In this document: in pieces, positions 38,249 through 50,782 of the stretch | Position numbering within the stretch: position 1 is the first letter of the stretch | Layout: every line of letters starts with the position of its first letter | Assembly: GCA_963995525.1 (NCBI GenBank) | Contig: OZ023210.1 | Coordinates: 27,801,439 to 27,865,438, forward strand | Source: Escarpia spicata | Lineage: Eukaryota > Annelida > Polychaeta > Sabellida > Siboglinidae | Reading direction: 5' to 3' | Length of the DNA stretch: 64,000 nt | Position numbers and translations under genes: made by a program | The notes under the pieces: model-generated | The model's input: the letters and a program-made list of their open reading frames with translations, nothing else | Databases searched by the model: none | What the model was told of the DNA's origin: nothing

Positions 38249-39545
38249 TCAAAGTTTCCAAGTGTCAAATTGCTGTGGATACGCAGACTTGAGATCATTT
38301 ATGTCGTTTATTGCCATGTTTGGCACAGTCGTTCGTTTAGTAGCATCTGTGACGTCTGTGTTTCGATCTGTGCTGTTGTGAACACCATCAACATTTACCG
38401 TTACTAGATGCAGACGTTCACACGTAGGGAGACCAACAACAGCAGGTCCATATACATCAACAACATATAATGTTTCTCTGTCCCACGCAGATGTCTTGTA
38501 GTGGCATGGAATCTGGAGAGTGCCAAAACATGGTATACATTGTCCATTGTATGCGGTCAGTCTAACATTGTGTACTGGTGTCAGCATCTTGTTCATTGCA
38601 GCATTTTCGCCATACATTTGCCTGAACGTGCGCAATGGCAGTGTGTTTCAAGTTGTACCAGTGTCGACTTTTAGTCGCAACATATAGTTGTCATGAGATA
38701 AACCAGGAGGTTGCACGTCGAGTGTGGAGAACACCTCACACCAAAATTGTTGCGGGTGTATACAGCTCTCACCGATGACCACGCTAAATTCACGTTGGTA
38801 GTCCGCGCTGGCCGCGCGCTGTTCTACCACATCAAAGTTGCGATTACCACGTTTTTGTGCGTGTTGCGTTCTGTGCTTGGGGTGTGCGTGTCGTGCGTCA
38901 TTTCTATGATTCGAGCCTTTGCTCTTACAACACTTTGCCCAGTGTCCACGTTTGCCACACACACTGCACTCAGTATTGTAAGCAGGACACTCTCGTGGTT
39001 TGTGTGTTGTGTTACACCGCGTGCATTTCATGTAACTGTCACGTGTCACGTCACGTGCTGTTCTACCTCGTGCTACACCATGTATATCGGTCTGCTTGTC
39101 ACTCAGTTCTTTTAGTTTATGATTGCCTGCAGCAATCGCTTAATATTTCCTACCCTCTGATAGTATGTCAGTTATGCTGTAGCCCTGTGGCTTGCTCAAG
39201 AGATGTTTCCTGAATTCGTCGTGGGGAGTGCTAGCAATTACAAGTTCTATTACTCGATCGCTCTGCGAGCTCGACATCCGTAAAATTGCACTTCTGACCC
39301 AAGGTCATAGCCCTGATAACGAACTGATCAAGTGTATCACTAGATTGCTGTGCATATCTCATCAGATTTAACCGATTTATTCTGAAGTTTATGTTCATTT
39401 TCAGCTGGCTTTCGAAAAAAACTGCCACAGTTTTTCTGGTTGTCGTTTTTCTTCGTCGTTGAGTCCACTGACATACAGACGTCGCAATCCTTCGTCTCCG
39501 ATACCTCGGCAGATCTTTCTAGATTGCGCTCCGTCTCCAACGATG
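38249..39545 (-). pseudogene. Gypsy gag and protease
   Basis: The minus strand reads a gag matrix/capsid part (NFRINRLNLMRYAQQSSDTL, QFVIRAMTLGQKCNF), a nucleocapsid with two Cys/His boxes including CSVCGKRGHWAKCC (a C-x2-C-x4-H-x4-C knuckle), and an aspartic protease with LRLKVDTGTT as the active-site loop. After a frame change near 38645 the protease continues to a LPTCERLHLV-type end. It is followed by QQFDTWKL, where RT should begin but is cut off. Confidence 0.85.
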
Positions 39546-39928
39546 TTTTTGTCTTCTAGGTACAATGTCATCTTTTGTTTAAATAGCGTCTCCTAAATCT
39601 TCATCCATCCAATTCATGAGTGGATAATTAGACGCCATTGTATAGAACAATAGGTTATTAACGACACTGTTCAGTTCCGTTTATTTGCAGTTTAGGTGCG
39701 ACACCTGCCGACCAACATTGTACTAACGCAGCGACATCAGTTTTATTCTTTTGCAGTTGTCGGCTTCAGGTGCGCCACCTGGCGATTAATATTGCACTAA
39801 TGTAGCGACGTCGATCCGTCCTTGCATGTTTTTTCGTCGATCTTCAGCGACATTATTTTGTTTACAATCTTTCTTGGCTTCTCACCACTTATGTTTTCAT
39901 GTTCGCACGGTTGTTTCCGCTGCCACCA

Positions 39929-40093
39929 TGTTGTAATACTTGTTAGTACACAGTTGAATAAAGTTGAAATTAATTTATTATTGAACTAGAAGAACACGTT
40001 GCCGCTAGGGCGGGCGCAAGTAACTAATAACCACGACTATAACTGGATATTTATATCTATAGTCTAATATGCAATCTACGTAATACCACAACA
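39929..40093 (-). repeat. 5' LTR
   Basis: Partner of the LTR at 36164-36333. It contains aataaagttgaaattaattt and ends accacaaca. The primer-binding-site-like tggtggcagcgg lies directly inside it. Confidence 0.92.
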
Positions 40094-40960
40094 CTCACCA
40101 CAAATGTCCATGGAAGGATCGTCCTTCCATCGCAGATGAAATTAGTTATTTTACATAACAAGAAGATGTAATGTCATAACAACTGTCATTATGATGTTCC
40201 TGTTACATCAAGAAACTAAGTACCTGTTTAGTTACACCAACAAACGAGTGATCTCATAACACATGTTTTGCAATTGGCATCATGTCATTACTACACGTCA
40301 GTACAAATGCAGTAATATAACCACACATACGCAAATAGTAATAAATAAGAAAATGGACCGTACGTTTATTTCCTCATTACAAATCTTACATATATTTATA
40401 TAGTATTATGCAACAATTGACCCAATGAGACGGCTGCGACCTTGTGCCGAAAGTCCACTCTTGTATTCCCAACTCGTCTACAGTCCTGGTGGGCGGTCTG
40501 TAAACAGATTTATGGGAGTGACACGCGACGTACTCATGGCAACTATAATATCATTTCGAAATAGTGTGTTTTAAAATATCGTGTTGTTTTGTTAATCAAC
40601 TTCCTGATTTAACGAATATAATGTCTCAAATTAACATTGCGGAGAGTAAATATAAATAACTGTGCGCTCGCGCATACATTGTGTGACACGCAAGTAGACG
40701 CGCACGCACGTACGCACGCACGCAAGTTTGTTATAAAAAATCTAAGATAGAAATAAGTTTTATAATTATTACGTCAAGCGCATTCCCAACCACTTTGACT
40801 CTGACCATTCTATTTAGGAAAAAAACCATAAAATACATATATAGCCATCGATATGTTTAAAACTGCATTCCCGCCCTAAACCTTCGGCGGTCCCTTAATT
40901 GCTCTAACGATGAATCTTGCTCGTCCCTTTTCACAAATGTTTGCCTAATGATTCTTGTAC
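40094..40960. other. Intergenic, no gene recognised
   Basis: No coding signal. A short CpG-rich acgcacg repeat occurs near 40695-40725. Confidence 0.4.
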
Positions 40961-40995
<35 letters not shown>

Positions 40996-41383
40996 ACTGC
41001 TACTGCTAATACTACTTCTACTACTACTATTACTACTACTACTACTACTACTACTACCACACTACTGCTACTACTGCTACTACTACTAATACTACTACTA
41101 CTACTACTATTACTAATACAACTACACTACTACTACTACTACTGCTACTGCTACTACTATTGCTACTGCTACTACTACTACTATTACTACTACTACGACT
41201 ACTACTATTACTACTACTACGACTACTACTACTACTACTACTACAACTACACTACTACTACTACTTCTACTACTGCTACTGTTACTGCTACTGCTACTGC
41301 TACTACTACTACTACTACTACTACTACTGCTACTGCTACCACCACTACTACTACTGCTACTACTACTACTACTACTACTACTG

Positions 41384-41432
<49 letters not shown>

Positions 41433-41521
41433 AGCTACTGCTACCACCACTACTACTACTACTACTGCTACTACTACTACTGCTACTACTACTATTACTG
41501 CTACTGCTACTGCTGCTACTG

Positions 41522-41573
<52 letters not shown>

Positions 41574-41582
41574 CACTACTAT
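40961..41582. repeat. (CTA/CTG)n trinucleotide microsatellite, about 620 bp
   Basis: Almost pure CTA with interspersed CTG, TTA and CCA triplets. Long frames exist on both strands (poly-Thr, poly-Leu/Tyr, poly-Val) only because the triplet lacks stops. They are not genes. Confidence 0.97.
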
Positions 41583-42250
41583 AAGTGAATCAAGACAGTA
41601 TAGAGCGGTACTTACTCTTGGGCTTACACAAAGTCATAGCCCCCAGTCGGTACCCTCTGACTGAGATGAGTTCGTGTCAGCGCAGTGGGGCCTCCAACGA
41701 ACCAACGTGTAACTAAATTGATAACACAAGTAACATGTTAATATTACACAACAAATGTAGTTTGCGTTAGCGTCACGGACTTTTGACGTTACTAGTTGGC
41801 CTACATTTTGCGGTGAGCTTGTGATTTAAAGCTACGTTGTTCCAACTGACGAAACAACTGTCGTTATAGAAATGCGTTCAACATTTTTTTAATCTAATGT
41901 TATGATTATTAATTATTATTTAATTATAATTTCTCTCTGTGGAGAGAGCAGCACACCCACACTGACAGAATACTCGCACACAACCTCTAGTTTGCGCTTG
42001 GCAAAGTTCTATTAACTGACCAATCTGTGTATAAATTGGTAGCAATGTTAATTTTAATGTCTTATTCAACTAGTCACCCGTTTTGAGAACATTATCGCCA
42101 AATCGACCATTCAGACACAACATGTCGTGTACTTTGGATGAGGAAGGCTACTGGTAGGAAACGCGTTTACTTACTAAGCATGAACAAAATAAACAACAAT
42201 ATTAATACTACAGCAGTAGCTATTACAGCAATAGATCCGATAGCGCGTGC

Positions 42251-42377
42251 GCGCCCGCCCGCCCGCCCGCCCGCCCGCCCGCCCGCCCGCCCGCCCGCCC
42301 GCCCGCCCGCCCGCCCGCCCGCCCGCCCGCCCGCCCGCCCGCCCGCCCGCCCGCCCGCCCGCCCGCCCGCCCGCCCG
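42251..42377. repeat. (GCCC)n tetranucleotide microsatellite, about 127 bp
   Basis: A pure GCCC run bounded by gcgcgtgc on one side and gtgtgtgtg on the other. Open frames on both strands (PPAR / GGRA repeats) are by-products of the repeat. Confidence 0.97.
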
Positions 42378-44600
42378 TGTGTGTGTGAGTTCTTGACAGA
42401 TGCCCATAGTATTGAAAGTTGAAACCTACAAATATGTAAAACTGGAACTGTAATGGAATATTTTGTATGTATTAATTTGTTTATCACAATATTTGATCAT
42501 AATGATGGCCCATATCATCAATAAACGTGTTACTTATTGATGTACTATATGTGCACAGGACTGACACAGACCCAAATTGTAATACAGTTAGATTAAAATG
42601 TGTCACAGTGTGAAGTGAATCAACTGAAAGAAACATTGAAAACCGGTGTGTGAATTTGACTAATGCATTGGCACAGTCTGCCATATAGTCTTATTTATTT
42701 GTGAATTGTTTCTCCATATGAATAAACTGTTGATATATTTCATGTTGGCTTCAGTATTACAAATCGAATTATGAACAGGGACATGCAAGACACTACAGAT
42801 CACATTGTTGTTGCCAAAAATGGGATAAGAAAGCACCGAGTAATTCATTCTACCTTTTGGTAAATCTAATCTTACTTGTCCAGGGTTTTTATTTTCACAG
42901 TACACTCGCCTGTACAGTGCAATGTCCATAGCTGAAATTTTCATAAACCCCATTCGCTTCTTGATACAGTGCAGGCTGGTATAACACATATGTTGCCTTT
43001 TCCAAGTCTCTCCCTTGACCACAACGTGAAGTGACGTTATGCGGCTAATCGAATCAATCGATATGTCCTGAAAGTTCATTTATTTGCATTAGTTGATAAT
43101 AAACAACCGTTATCTTCTAAGTATTGTTATACTGGCAAAACTTTGTTTTATTAATATCGCATCATGAATTCAGTGAATTGGTTCATTTGTTTGTGAAGGG
43201 CTGTAATAATTATGATTGTAAGACTACATTTCATGATGTGGTCTTGATAACACACACACATATATATATAGCATTTTTATTATATTAAAAACTCCTGTCT
43301 ACATTTTTATATAAATTAAGCAAGTTGCTTGAACAATTTAAAATAGGGAATTAAACAACTGCATAAAAAGATGCACACGTCCTGGCAAGAATAAAAGTAA
43401 GTTTATTAAGAAAATGATCAAAAATGGTTTGATGAAAATCATAGACATAGTATTCTACGAAGATAGAATGAACCTGAACATTTGAGGTGGGGAACAAGTA
43501 TAATTGATCTATTTAAGTTTGAAATAGTTATTGCTAGGATAATTATTTGTTACCTGTTGAACTACGTAGTACTTACCTACTAGCTATTGGTCGAATCAAC
43601 GAGTCTGCACGCAAATCATACAATGACAACAGACCAACTTCCAAGTTCCAACACCGCCCTGTGGTTCAAACCGTTTCGAAGTCGTCACTCATACTCATAG
43701 TCGGTAATGCAGGCATTTGCAAGGTATGTCATTGTGTTCGCCATTTCACAGCTGGCTGCTGCCTCTCCAAGCGCGACCGATGGCAGTGCACTAACGTCAT
43801 CTGAGGTAGTGATTACGTCGGTTACGCATGACCTCCGTCGTGGAGTGAATAAGGTGCGACTTCGTGGTAAATTGCTGAGACTTCTCAACATGTCCAGGCC
43901 AAACTCAAAGAATTTTGTTTCTTCAAGTGAGCGAAGTGACAATGTCGACCGCGGAGACAGCGACTGCTACGACTGTCACAAAGTGGTTTGTATAGAATTT
44001 AATCAGGCTTTAGAACAGTGGTTTTGATGGTGCTGCCATCTTTGGTATGTATTGTCACGGAGGTATACGCTGGTGCCCTCTGGCGATTAAGGCGGGTAAC
44101 GTTTTAACTGCCGACAAGTCGGATTTAATTCATTTCATTTGTAGCGTACACCACTAATTCTACGGTTAGGTATATCAAATTTGGTACCTGTAGAAATTAT
44201 TTAACATGACTGGTCTGAACCTGTCAAACTACTTGTATTGTGGTTATAAGAAGATTATATTATGAACTTATAAAAGTTGTTTACTGAAATGTAGGTGTGA
44301 AAAACACTAGGGTCACACCTAGCTTATGAATAGAGAGCGTGTTTTATTAAAATTATGGATTAATTCATGAGAGTTGGAATGTACGATGACTATTGTGGTA
44401 TCCGGCTCGATACAGGGAATCCAGTGATATTAATTATGTAAGTAATTCACGTAAGTTTAAGATTGTATGAGCACTTATGTTGCCAGACGTTTAGCTCGCA
44501 ATATCTATTTTGAACTCAGCGAGTTGAATGGATTGCTTCGATGTGTGAAAGGTTTCGGGAGCTGGTTTTTGAAGCGACTTTAATTTGTATTAAGTGTTTT
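42378..44600. other. Intergenic, no gene recognised
   Basis: The longest frame is 139 codons on the minus strand (42660-43079, starting MNFQDISIDSISR). I recognise no domain in it and cannot support it as a gene. At 43685-44027 overlapping frames on both strands reach about 100 codons with no domain. Confidence 0.35.
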
Positions 44601-44630
44601 AATTGGTCAGACTAACTTCCGGCCATCAAG

Positions 44631-44640
44631 CTATATAAGG
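44631..44640 (+). promoter_or_regulatory. Possible TATA box
   Basis: The sequence ctatataagg stands alone upstream of a GC-richer segment. It may belong to the 5' region of the LINE whose ORF1 starts at 45483, or to a lone LTR. No transcript start can be seen. Confidence 0.35.
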
Positions 44641-45479
44641 GCAGGACGGCCATTCGAGGCCAGACGAACATTTGAGCAGAAGAAAGTGTTGCACTCTCGT
44701 CTCCAGGAATTGGCTGAAACGTGTGTCCGCCCAACGCCTGTGGTAATATACTTCTACGATTTCAACAGTACTGATTAGTTGTGAGACGCTGCACTTCTCA
44801 CGCGTTGAAGAAGACTGAGCGATAACCGACTGCTGTTCCGTTTTGACGTGATCTTCGAATGCGAGGCCACCACCGTTTCGTCTGCTAGCTGTCATAACAC
44901 AGACTTCGTGACAGACCTTCTCGACATCGCCGACGTCGTGACATCGTTACCGTGTTGTTGCCTGGTGATTCGCGTGAGATCGACATTCGTTCGCCGAACG
45001 CCGAACGACTTTCGACTTCGTCCTGACATCTCGCCGAACGCGACCGATGCGAACGTTGACATTCGCACATCACGAGACATTCATTGGTTACAGTTCATAG
45101 ACTTTACAACGGTGTATACCCGTCTTCATGTAAGTGACCAGCTGTTTATACTGTCTCCCATGTAAATTCGTATTTGGATGCATACTCGTCGAGTACATTG
45201 TATGGTGTTATAAATATAATGTCATAGCAGAGTAACGGTTGGCCAACTATCATTGAACCGCATATATTTGTTGTTGATGTATTAAATGGGTATGCCAGTT
45301 GGCTTCTCGTACATACATATCTGATGTCACGTTATGTCTCTCCTTCACTCCGAATCCTAGTGCACCTGAACCTATAACTTGCTATGTCAAATCGGGTACC
45401 GCCAATTTATTAATTTATTAATACTTACACTCGATTTTGTGACAACGACTACATTGAAACCATTCTGACGAGGCAACAA
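44641..45479. other. Possible 5' leader of LINE
   Basis: GC-richer than its surroundings, with one 105-codon frame of no recognised domain (44848-45165). It could be the 5' untranslated region of the downstream LINE. Confidence 0.3.
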
Positions 45480-45482
45480 GAT

Positions 45483-46830
45483 ATGATAGAACTGATGCTC
45501 CAGAAACAAAACACCATGATAGCGGATATGACGAACAAATTTGTGGAATGCATCAACAAAACGGTAGAAACAAAGCTGGAATCAATGCAAAATGATCTTT
45601 TTGTAATAGCGAATGATCATCAAAAACTAACCAAAGATAACTCTTTGCTGAAAAGAACCATTGAAACTCTCACCGACAAATTACAAACCGTAACAAAGCA
45701 AAACGTTAACATGGAAACACAACTGGACGAAATCGAACAATACTCAAGACGAGATTGTTTGGTTATAAATGGATTGCCCGAGGTAACAGCCGAGACAGAT
45801 GAAAAAACTTTTGTCCAGAGCAAATTCCCAGATGTCACGATAAACGTAAGCGACATTAGCAATTCGACAACCAACCAGAGACAACCGCGACAACCGTGAC
45901 AACCGACGCCAAGGAAGACCAATGGTCGTAACATTTGCGACTCATAAAAAAAGATGAACTCTACTCTGGTCGAAAAACCCTTAAAGGCACCAACATTTAC
46001 ATGAACGAACTGTGCTGAACTACATCGCTTCTGCATCAGCAACATCAAGGAGAGAAAAACTGTGTGGACGAAAGATGGCAAAGTCTTCGTCAGAGTGGGA
46101 GAGCAAATCGTTCACGTGAAAACAAAAGAAGACGTAAAGGCCTTTGTGTGACTGTGCGAACAATGTGTCAATGTGTGTTACCTGGTTATCACCAGGCACT
46201 ATCTTCTAATATGACTGTGCAAACAAGACACAATCTACTCTATGCGAACTTTATATGTATGAATGTTTTTTTTTTTTGTATTTTTTTTTTTTTTTATACA
46301 CTTTTTCTTTTTGAAATGTTCATTTACACATTTTTACTTCTCTCAGTTATGATAAGTTTAAAATGCACTAATGGGGAGCATGCGACATCTCCTTTAAATG
46401 TATTATTCAGACGCATGCGCGTTATATGCATTATATATGATTTTGCCAAAATGTGTTTTGTTAACAGTAAAATTAGTCTTGTCATGCTGTTTAATTTTAT
46501 TAATTTGACAAGCAATATATTGTTTTAAATATGATCAATACTGAACGTTTGTTAGGAAGTTACGGTGGTATAGAAAATAATTCATATTTTAAAAATAGAT
46601 ACAAATGAATGGTGAATTAAATCGAATTCATCAGTCACCATATTTTAATGATGACGACTTAATTAATTACATAAAAAACAGGACAAATTTACAATACTAA
46701 GTCTAAACTCTCAATGTCTAAACGCAAAAAATTGATGAAATTGTTATTAAGCTAGACATGCTTAGAAACAATAATGAATCTTGTCATATTTCTAACTGTT
46801 ACATATGTAATTCTTAAACTAGACATGACT
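45483..46830 (+). pseudogene. LINE ORF1 and start of ORF2
   Basis: The first frame is a coiled coil of about 90 residues rich in K, E, Q and L, followed by LDEIEQYSRRDCLVINGLPE. This is the hallmark joint between the coiled coil and the RRM-like domain of LINE ORF1 RNA chaperones. After about 45890 the frame breaks, but RKTLKGTNIYMNEL and a KVFVRVGEQIVHVKTKED block continue it to about 46140. At 46690-46800 TILSLNSQCLNAK and, one base shifted, KIDEIVIKLDMLRNN mark the start of an ORF2 endonuclease. The element is cut off there. Confidence 0.75.
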
Positions 46831-46929
46831 TTGCAGTTGTTTAAACTAATTTATGTATTATACTATACTATACTATAATATACTAAGCATACTATTTACA
46901 CATATCTGTATGCATATATATAGTTGATC

Positions 46930-48360
46930 ACGTGATAATCATATAATTATGTTACATCAGTGGGGTGGCTCCCATGATGGCGGCATATAATTGTCTTAAT
47001 GAGAGCCTCTCTGACCTTACAATGAATTTTATATTGTAGTTTATGTACTTATGATGGTCAAAATATATACTGTCTGTCTGTCTGTCTATCTGTCTGTCTC
47101 CTACGCGTATCACACTGCCGTCAATAAGCGCAGCGGCAGTCTTTGGCACTACGGGAAGATATTCCATTTTGTTGTTGTTCATGCACATGTAGTTTGATGT
47201 CATCCACTGATTGACAATATCTAGACACACCTCCATACGTCGCAGTGAGGTCAAAATGGCAGTACAATTGCACTTCATCCGCATAATGATGAAAACAAAG
47301 TCCATGCGCCCTGATTATGTCGCCAATGGGTTGTACGTACAACGAAAATAACAAAGGACCCAGCACCGAACCCTGCGGGACAACCGATGTCACGCAAGTT
47401 GTATTCGATGACTCATCACGAATGACCACCCGCTGGGTCCGGCCCTGCAGATAGGATTGCAGCCAGCCAAGCGCCTCGCCAACAATGCCGTAACGCAACC
47501 GAAAGCGCTGGATCATTAGGTGCTCGGACAGTTGCTCACCGGGGAAATGAAAAGGCGGACAGTTGCTCACCGGACAGTTGAACCGATCTCTGAACAGGCG
47601 CACTTTTATAATAAGTCTATTAATTTGCAAAGAAATGGATATTCGTTACAAACAATACACGTAATATAATAAACTTTATTCAATACAACTTTCAAGGATA
47701 AAGTTGTTTACATAATATTGTGAATTCACGTACAGAAACATGTGAGTTGAACTAATTGAAACACACGAATTCACCTTCAGCACATGTGAAATAACGGGTT
47801 ATTGTTAGCTGGAGGTGTCTGAACCGTTACCCGTCTGAATGGTGCATGCTAGGTAACCTATTGTTGTTGGTGAACATTGGGAAATATTTATGAATGAAGT
47901 TCGTCCAAAGCAAGGGAAGCCAACTTGAAAATACTCAACAGACAGACAATATAATAGACGAGTCGGCGTATCGCATTAGCTTTTACAAATACATACAGCG
48001 TCGCTCTGACGGTAAAAGCCATCCCATTAAACACAAACTCAGGCCAAAACGTACTTAACGTATCGTACAAACATTACGTTTACAAACAATTACGTCGTGT
48101 TTGTAGTAGCACGACGCCAAATACCGAAATTAAATTAATTTTTTTGTTAAAGGTGAGCAACTGTCCGCCTTTTCATTTCCCCGGTGAGCAACTGTCCGGT
48201 GAACAACTATCCGGTGAGCAACTGTCCGATGAGCAACTGTCCGTGATTCGGATCATTATCTTGTGATTGATTGTGTCAAACGCCGCACTAAAGTCAATAA
48301 GAACTAGTGCCGTGACTTGCCTATTTTCTATAGCGGCTTTCATGACATTTTTTTACACAC
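46930..48360 (-). pseudogene. LINE RT relic split by a DNA transposon
   Basis: On the minus strand: ENRQVTALVLIDFSAAFDTI up to 48259, then after the insertion MIQRFRLRYGIVGEALGWL, VVPQGSVLGPLLFSLYVQPI and HYADEVQLYCH, then in another frame DIVNQWMTSNYMCMNNNKME. This is RT of a CR1/L2-type element. The catalytic YADD reads YADE. The 3' end has a gtct-repeat (47072-47100). Removing 47519-48249 and one target copy restores collinearity of the FDTINHKIMIQRF region at the DNA level. Confidence 0.85.
47510..48258. mobile_element. 731-bp non-autonomous transposon with 9-bp target duplication
   Basis: The element (47519-48249) sits inside the LINE RT and is flanked by ggatcatta at 47510-47518 and 48250-48258. 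Its ends carry inverted copies of cggacagttgctcaccgg; a 49-bp stretch with only end differences is inverted between about 47521-47569 and 48152-48200. The motif gagcaactgtccg is iterated two times on the left and at least four on the right. A 9-bp duplication and long repeats are typical of Mutator-like elements, but superfamily assignment is uncertain. No transposase is encoded. Confidence 0.82.
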
Positions 48361-49380
48361 AATAGTGCGGTTTCAGTTTAATGATTCTTCCGGTAGGCTG
48401 ATTGGAAACAGTCCTCCATTCGCTGATCGGATATATGAGAGGTGATCCTTTGCGCAATAACTTCTCTATGACTTTTGACATATATGTTTCGCATACGGGC
48501 GTGCATTTTCAAATAAAACGCTGTGGCTGAACGGACGTCTTAGAAATAGAAATGTCTGGATAGTAACTAGCAAGAGGATCTAAAACCGACCAATACCAAC
48601 GTAAGTTAGGGAAGTGGTCGTTACAGTTGCACAGGGGTTATATAATTTCCATCTGTAGATAGCCACACGATGGCTGCTTTCGACAACTATACGGTCTCGA
48701 GTCTTAATCGTCCGTGGGCTCCTGCCCTCCCTGCCGCGAATGCCGGGTAGAATGCCAAGTAGATGTCGGTACGTATACAGGGTGACGTCTTTGCAATTCA
48801 CTTATGAAAAACTAACAGGCGCTTTTAAGCCACGCCCAGCGTGCTCGCGATTGGTTGCTAGGGCAAGGGGCGTCGGACACATGTGCCATGTGTGTTTCAT
48901 TTTGTTGTGTTTCGAACTAAAGTACTTTTAAAAAGCAGTTTATTCGTTATAGTGCGTAATAGCAATGCCAGAACTATAGTAGTTGGACGAACCCAGTAGT
49001 CAAACACTCCATGGACATATTCGTTGTACGAATTAATATTTTATAAAGTTTTGATGATGGATCTATATTCCCTGAAATGTAATTTAAGGGCAACTAAATC
49101 ATAGGTGCCCTGTATAGATTGCGCTATTCCACGGCAGAAGCATTTTGTCGGCCGACGCTTGGCGTCTGCGGCTATTTATTTAACAGTTCAGATGTCGTTG
49201 TTCCAAGGAAGCGAATGAACACAGAAATGCGTGACTGGGGCCTTGGCGCCTGGGAGGAGATACGATTACATAGCCCCAACATTAAAATATTAATATACAG
49301 ATTATGTATCCACGTTTTGCTGTATCAACTATATGTACATGTTTGTATATATTAAAGAAACATTTCGGTAAACTATCTAC

Positions 49381-49895
49381 CTATAAGGACCATCCCAACC
49401 ATATGCATTGGTTCAACAATCTTTACTGGTGTTAGCTTTGGAGCCACGGTCTTGAGCTTCTCATACCGTTGACATACATCGCATCTGGCAATCTGAAACA
49501 TGAGAAATAACAAAGCAAATGCAACATGCTTATGTGAGAATAAAATAATGTTTATATAAAAACTAAAACAATTCATATTCATTACAATGTTTTTTATACA
49601 AATTTATGACAAATATAATGTATCTAAATGTAGCTGTTTATTTGTTAATTTATGGCTTGAGTGCTAAAATTCAATGCAAAACACACAATAGGTAACACTG
49701 ATGTTTATGATTATAATTATAAACAATATCAGACATCTATTTTGTTAAACATGCAACATTAAAACAACCAGTTTGCTTTATAAATGGATTACAGTGTATG
49801 AAGTAGTACTGTCAATGTGAAGGGCACTTACGTATGTCTTGACATCATCTTTCAACCCCTTTCAGTACAAGCGCTATGTGATCTTACCTACTGTG
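49381..49895 (-). pseudogene. Ginger-like integrase exons, left copy
   Basis: Mirror copy of the fragment at 61929-62443. Two exons match exons 2 (3' part) and 3 of the Ginger-like transposase at 26 kb, with splice sites in the same places. The first catalytic Asp (GMDLIG) reads Val (GMVLIG). Later exons are absent. Confidence 0.8.
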
Positions 49896-50521
49896 AGTAG
49901 TATGGAGGTGGTTTGGGGGCTCGCCCCGCCCCTTTTTAGGCCTCGCTCTATGCATAAAAAACGTGCTAATCGTTTTCGGGAACATACTTATAAAAAAAAG
50001 ATCAAAGGGTTTTGGTGACACTAATCGTTTTCGGGAACATACTTATAAAAAACGTGATTGATGGCCTGTCACTTTTGATTGATGACCCTTCCCCTTGAGA
50101 CGCCACCTAACGGTCATCCCAGTGACTATTTTAGCCCTAGCGGTCAACGTAGGACCTATCGATATATATATATATGTAAGCCTGTATATAACCACAACGG
50201 TAAAACCCTTATAGGGGCGCTGGGCTCTAAACCCATTGTGTGAAAATAACCCCGTTTAGCAGCAGCAGCGGCGCGCGCTCGCTCGCAGCAGTAGCAGCAG
50301 CCGTGGCCTATGATCCGGCGGCCTAGTTTCTAAATATAACCATGCGGTTAGCCGACTCTGTAACGGCGTTAATTTCAGCCGTACAGCTGGCGTTATCAAA
50401 ACGAAACGAAGCGCATGCATGCGTTTAGCATTTAAAAGCTGTACTCAGCGGCTTGTTAAGGCAGGATGGTTATAGGCGGTGGATAGACGAATGAACGCAA
50501 AATGGTGTAAGTTATGTTTTA

Positions 50522-50782
50522 TTAATAGAAGTCACGGTGGCGGCGTGCGCCAGGCGGTCGGGCCTGCGTAATGTTTGCTTGAGACAATTGGCTCAGGTGT
50601 AGTAGTCGAGCGGCGCGTGAATTGTCCCCGTCAAACTGACGTTGCAACATCGTCGAGCGACCGGCTGGCACTAATGGTAAGTTAAAGCCGCGTCGCTCGT
50701 ATACTTCGCTAGCGGGGACTGGCGTATACCATAAGCCATTGCCCCCGCGTACAGCAAATGACGAGGTGAGGCCGGAGGTACA
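50522..50782 (-). CDS. Candidate 3' coding segment of acidic gene, left copy
   Basis: Mirror of 60898-61158. The minus-strand frame ends in RRHRDFY and stops immediately before aataaa. The role is unknown. Confidence 0.45.
   Translation of the reverse strand, partial: CTSGLTSSFAVRGGNGLWYTPVPASEVYERRGFNLPLVPAGRSTMLQRQFDGDNSRAARLLHLSQLSQANITQARPPGARRHRDFY

Larger units (their letters stand above)
36164..40093 (-). mobile_element. Ty3/Gypsy LTR retrotransposon, RT-deleted
   Basis: Two LTRs of about 170 and 165 bp (36164-36333, 39929-40093) bound gag, protease, an RT tail, RNase H and integrase on the minus strand. LTR ends are TGTTG...CAACA. Flanks are atcac and ctcac, a 5-bp target duplication with one mismatch. 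Next to the right LTR the minus strand reads tggtggcagcgg, in the position of a tRNA primer site starting TGG. Next to the left LTR it reads aataaggagga, a polypurine tract. Gene order PR-RT-RH-IN is Ty3/Gypsy. The core of RT is missing and there are frame breaks, so the copy is dead. The visibly diverged LTRs argue against a very recent insertion. Confidence 0.93.

Noticed and set aside
40948..41664. Frames of 109-238 codons on both strands
   Set aside because: Pure by-products of the CTA-type triplet repeat, giving poly-Thr, Leu/Tyr or Val.
42138..42487. Frames rich in PPAR or GGRA repeats on both strands
   Set aside because: They come from the GCCC tetranucleotide tract, which has no stops in any frame.
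42660..43079. 139-codon minus-strand frame as a gene
   Set aside because: No domain, splice context or promoter could be recognised; kept only as a note in the intergenic entry.
44848..45165. 105-codon plus-strand frame as a gene
   Set aside because: No recognised domain and overlapping frames on the other strand; more likely LINE leader sequence.
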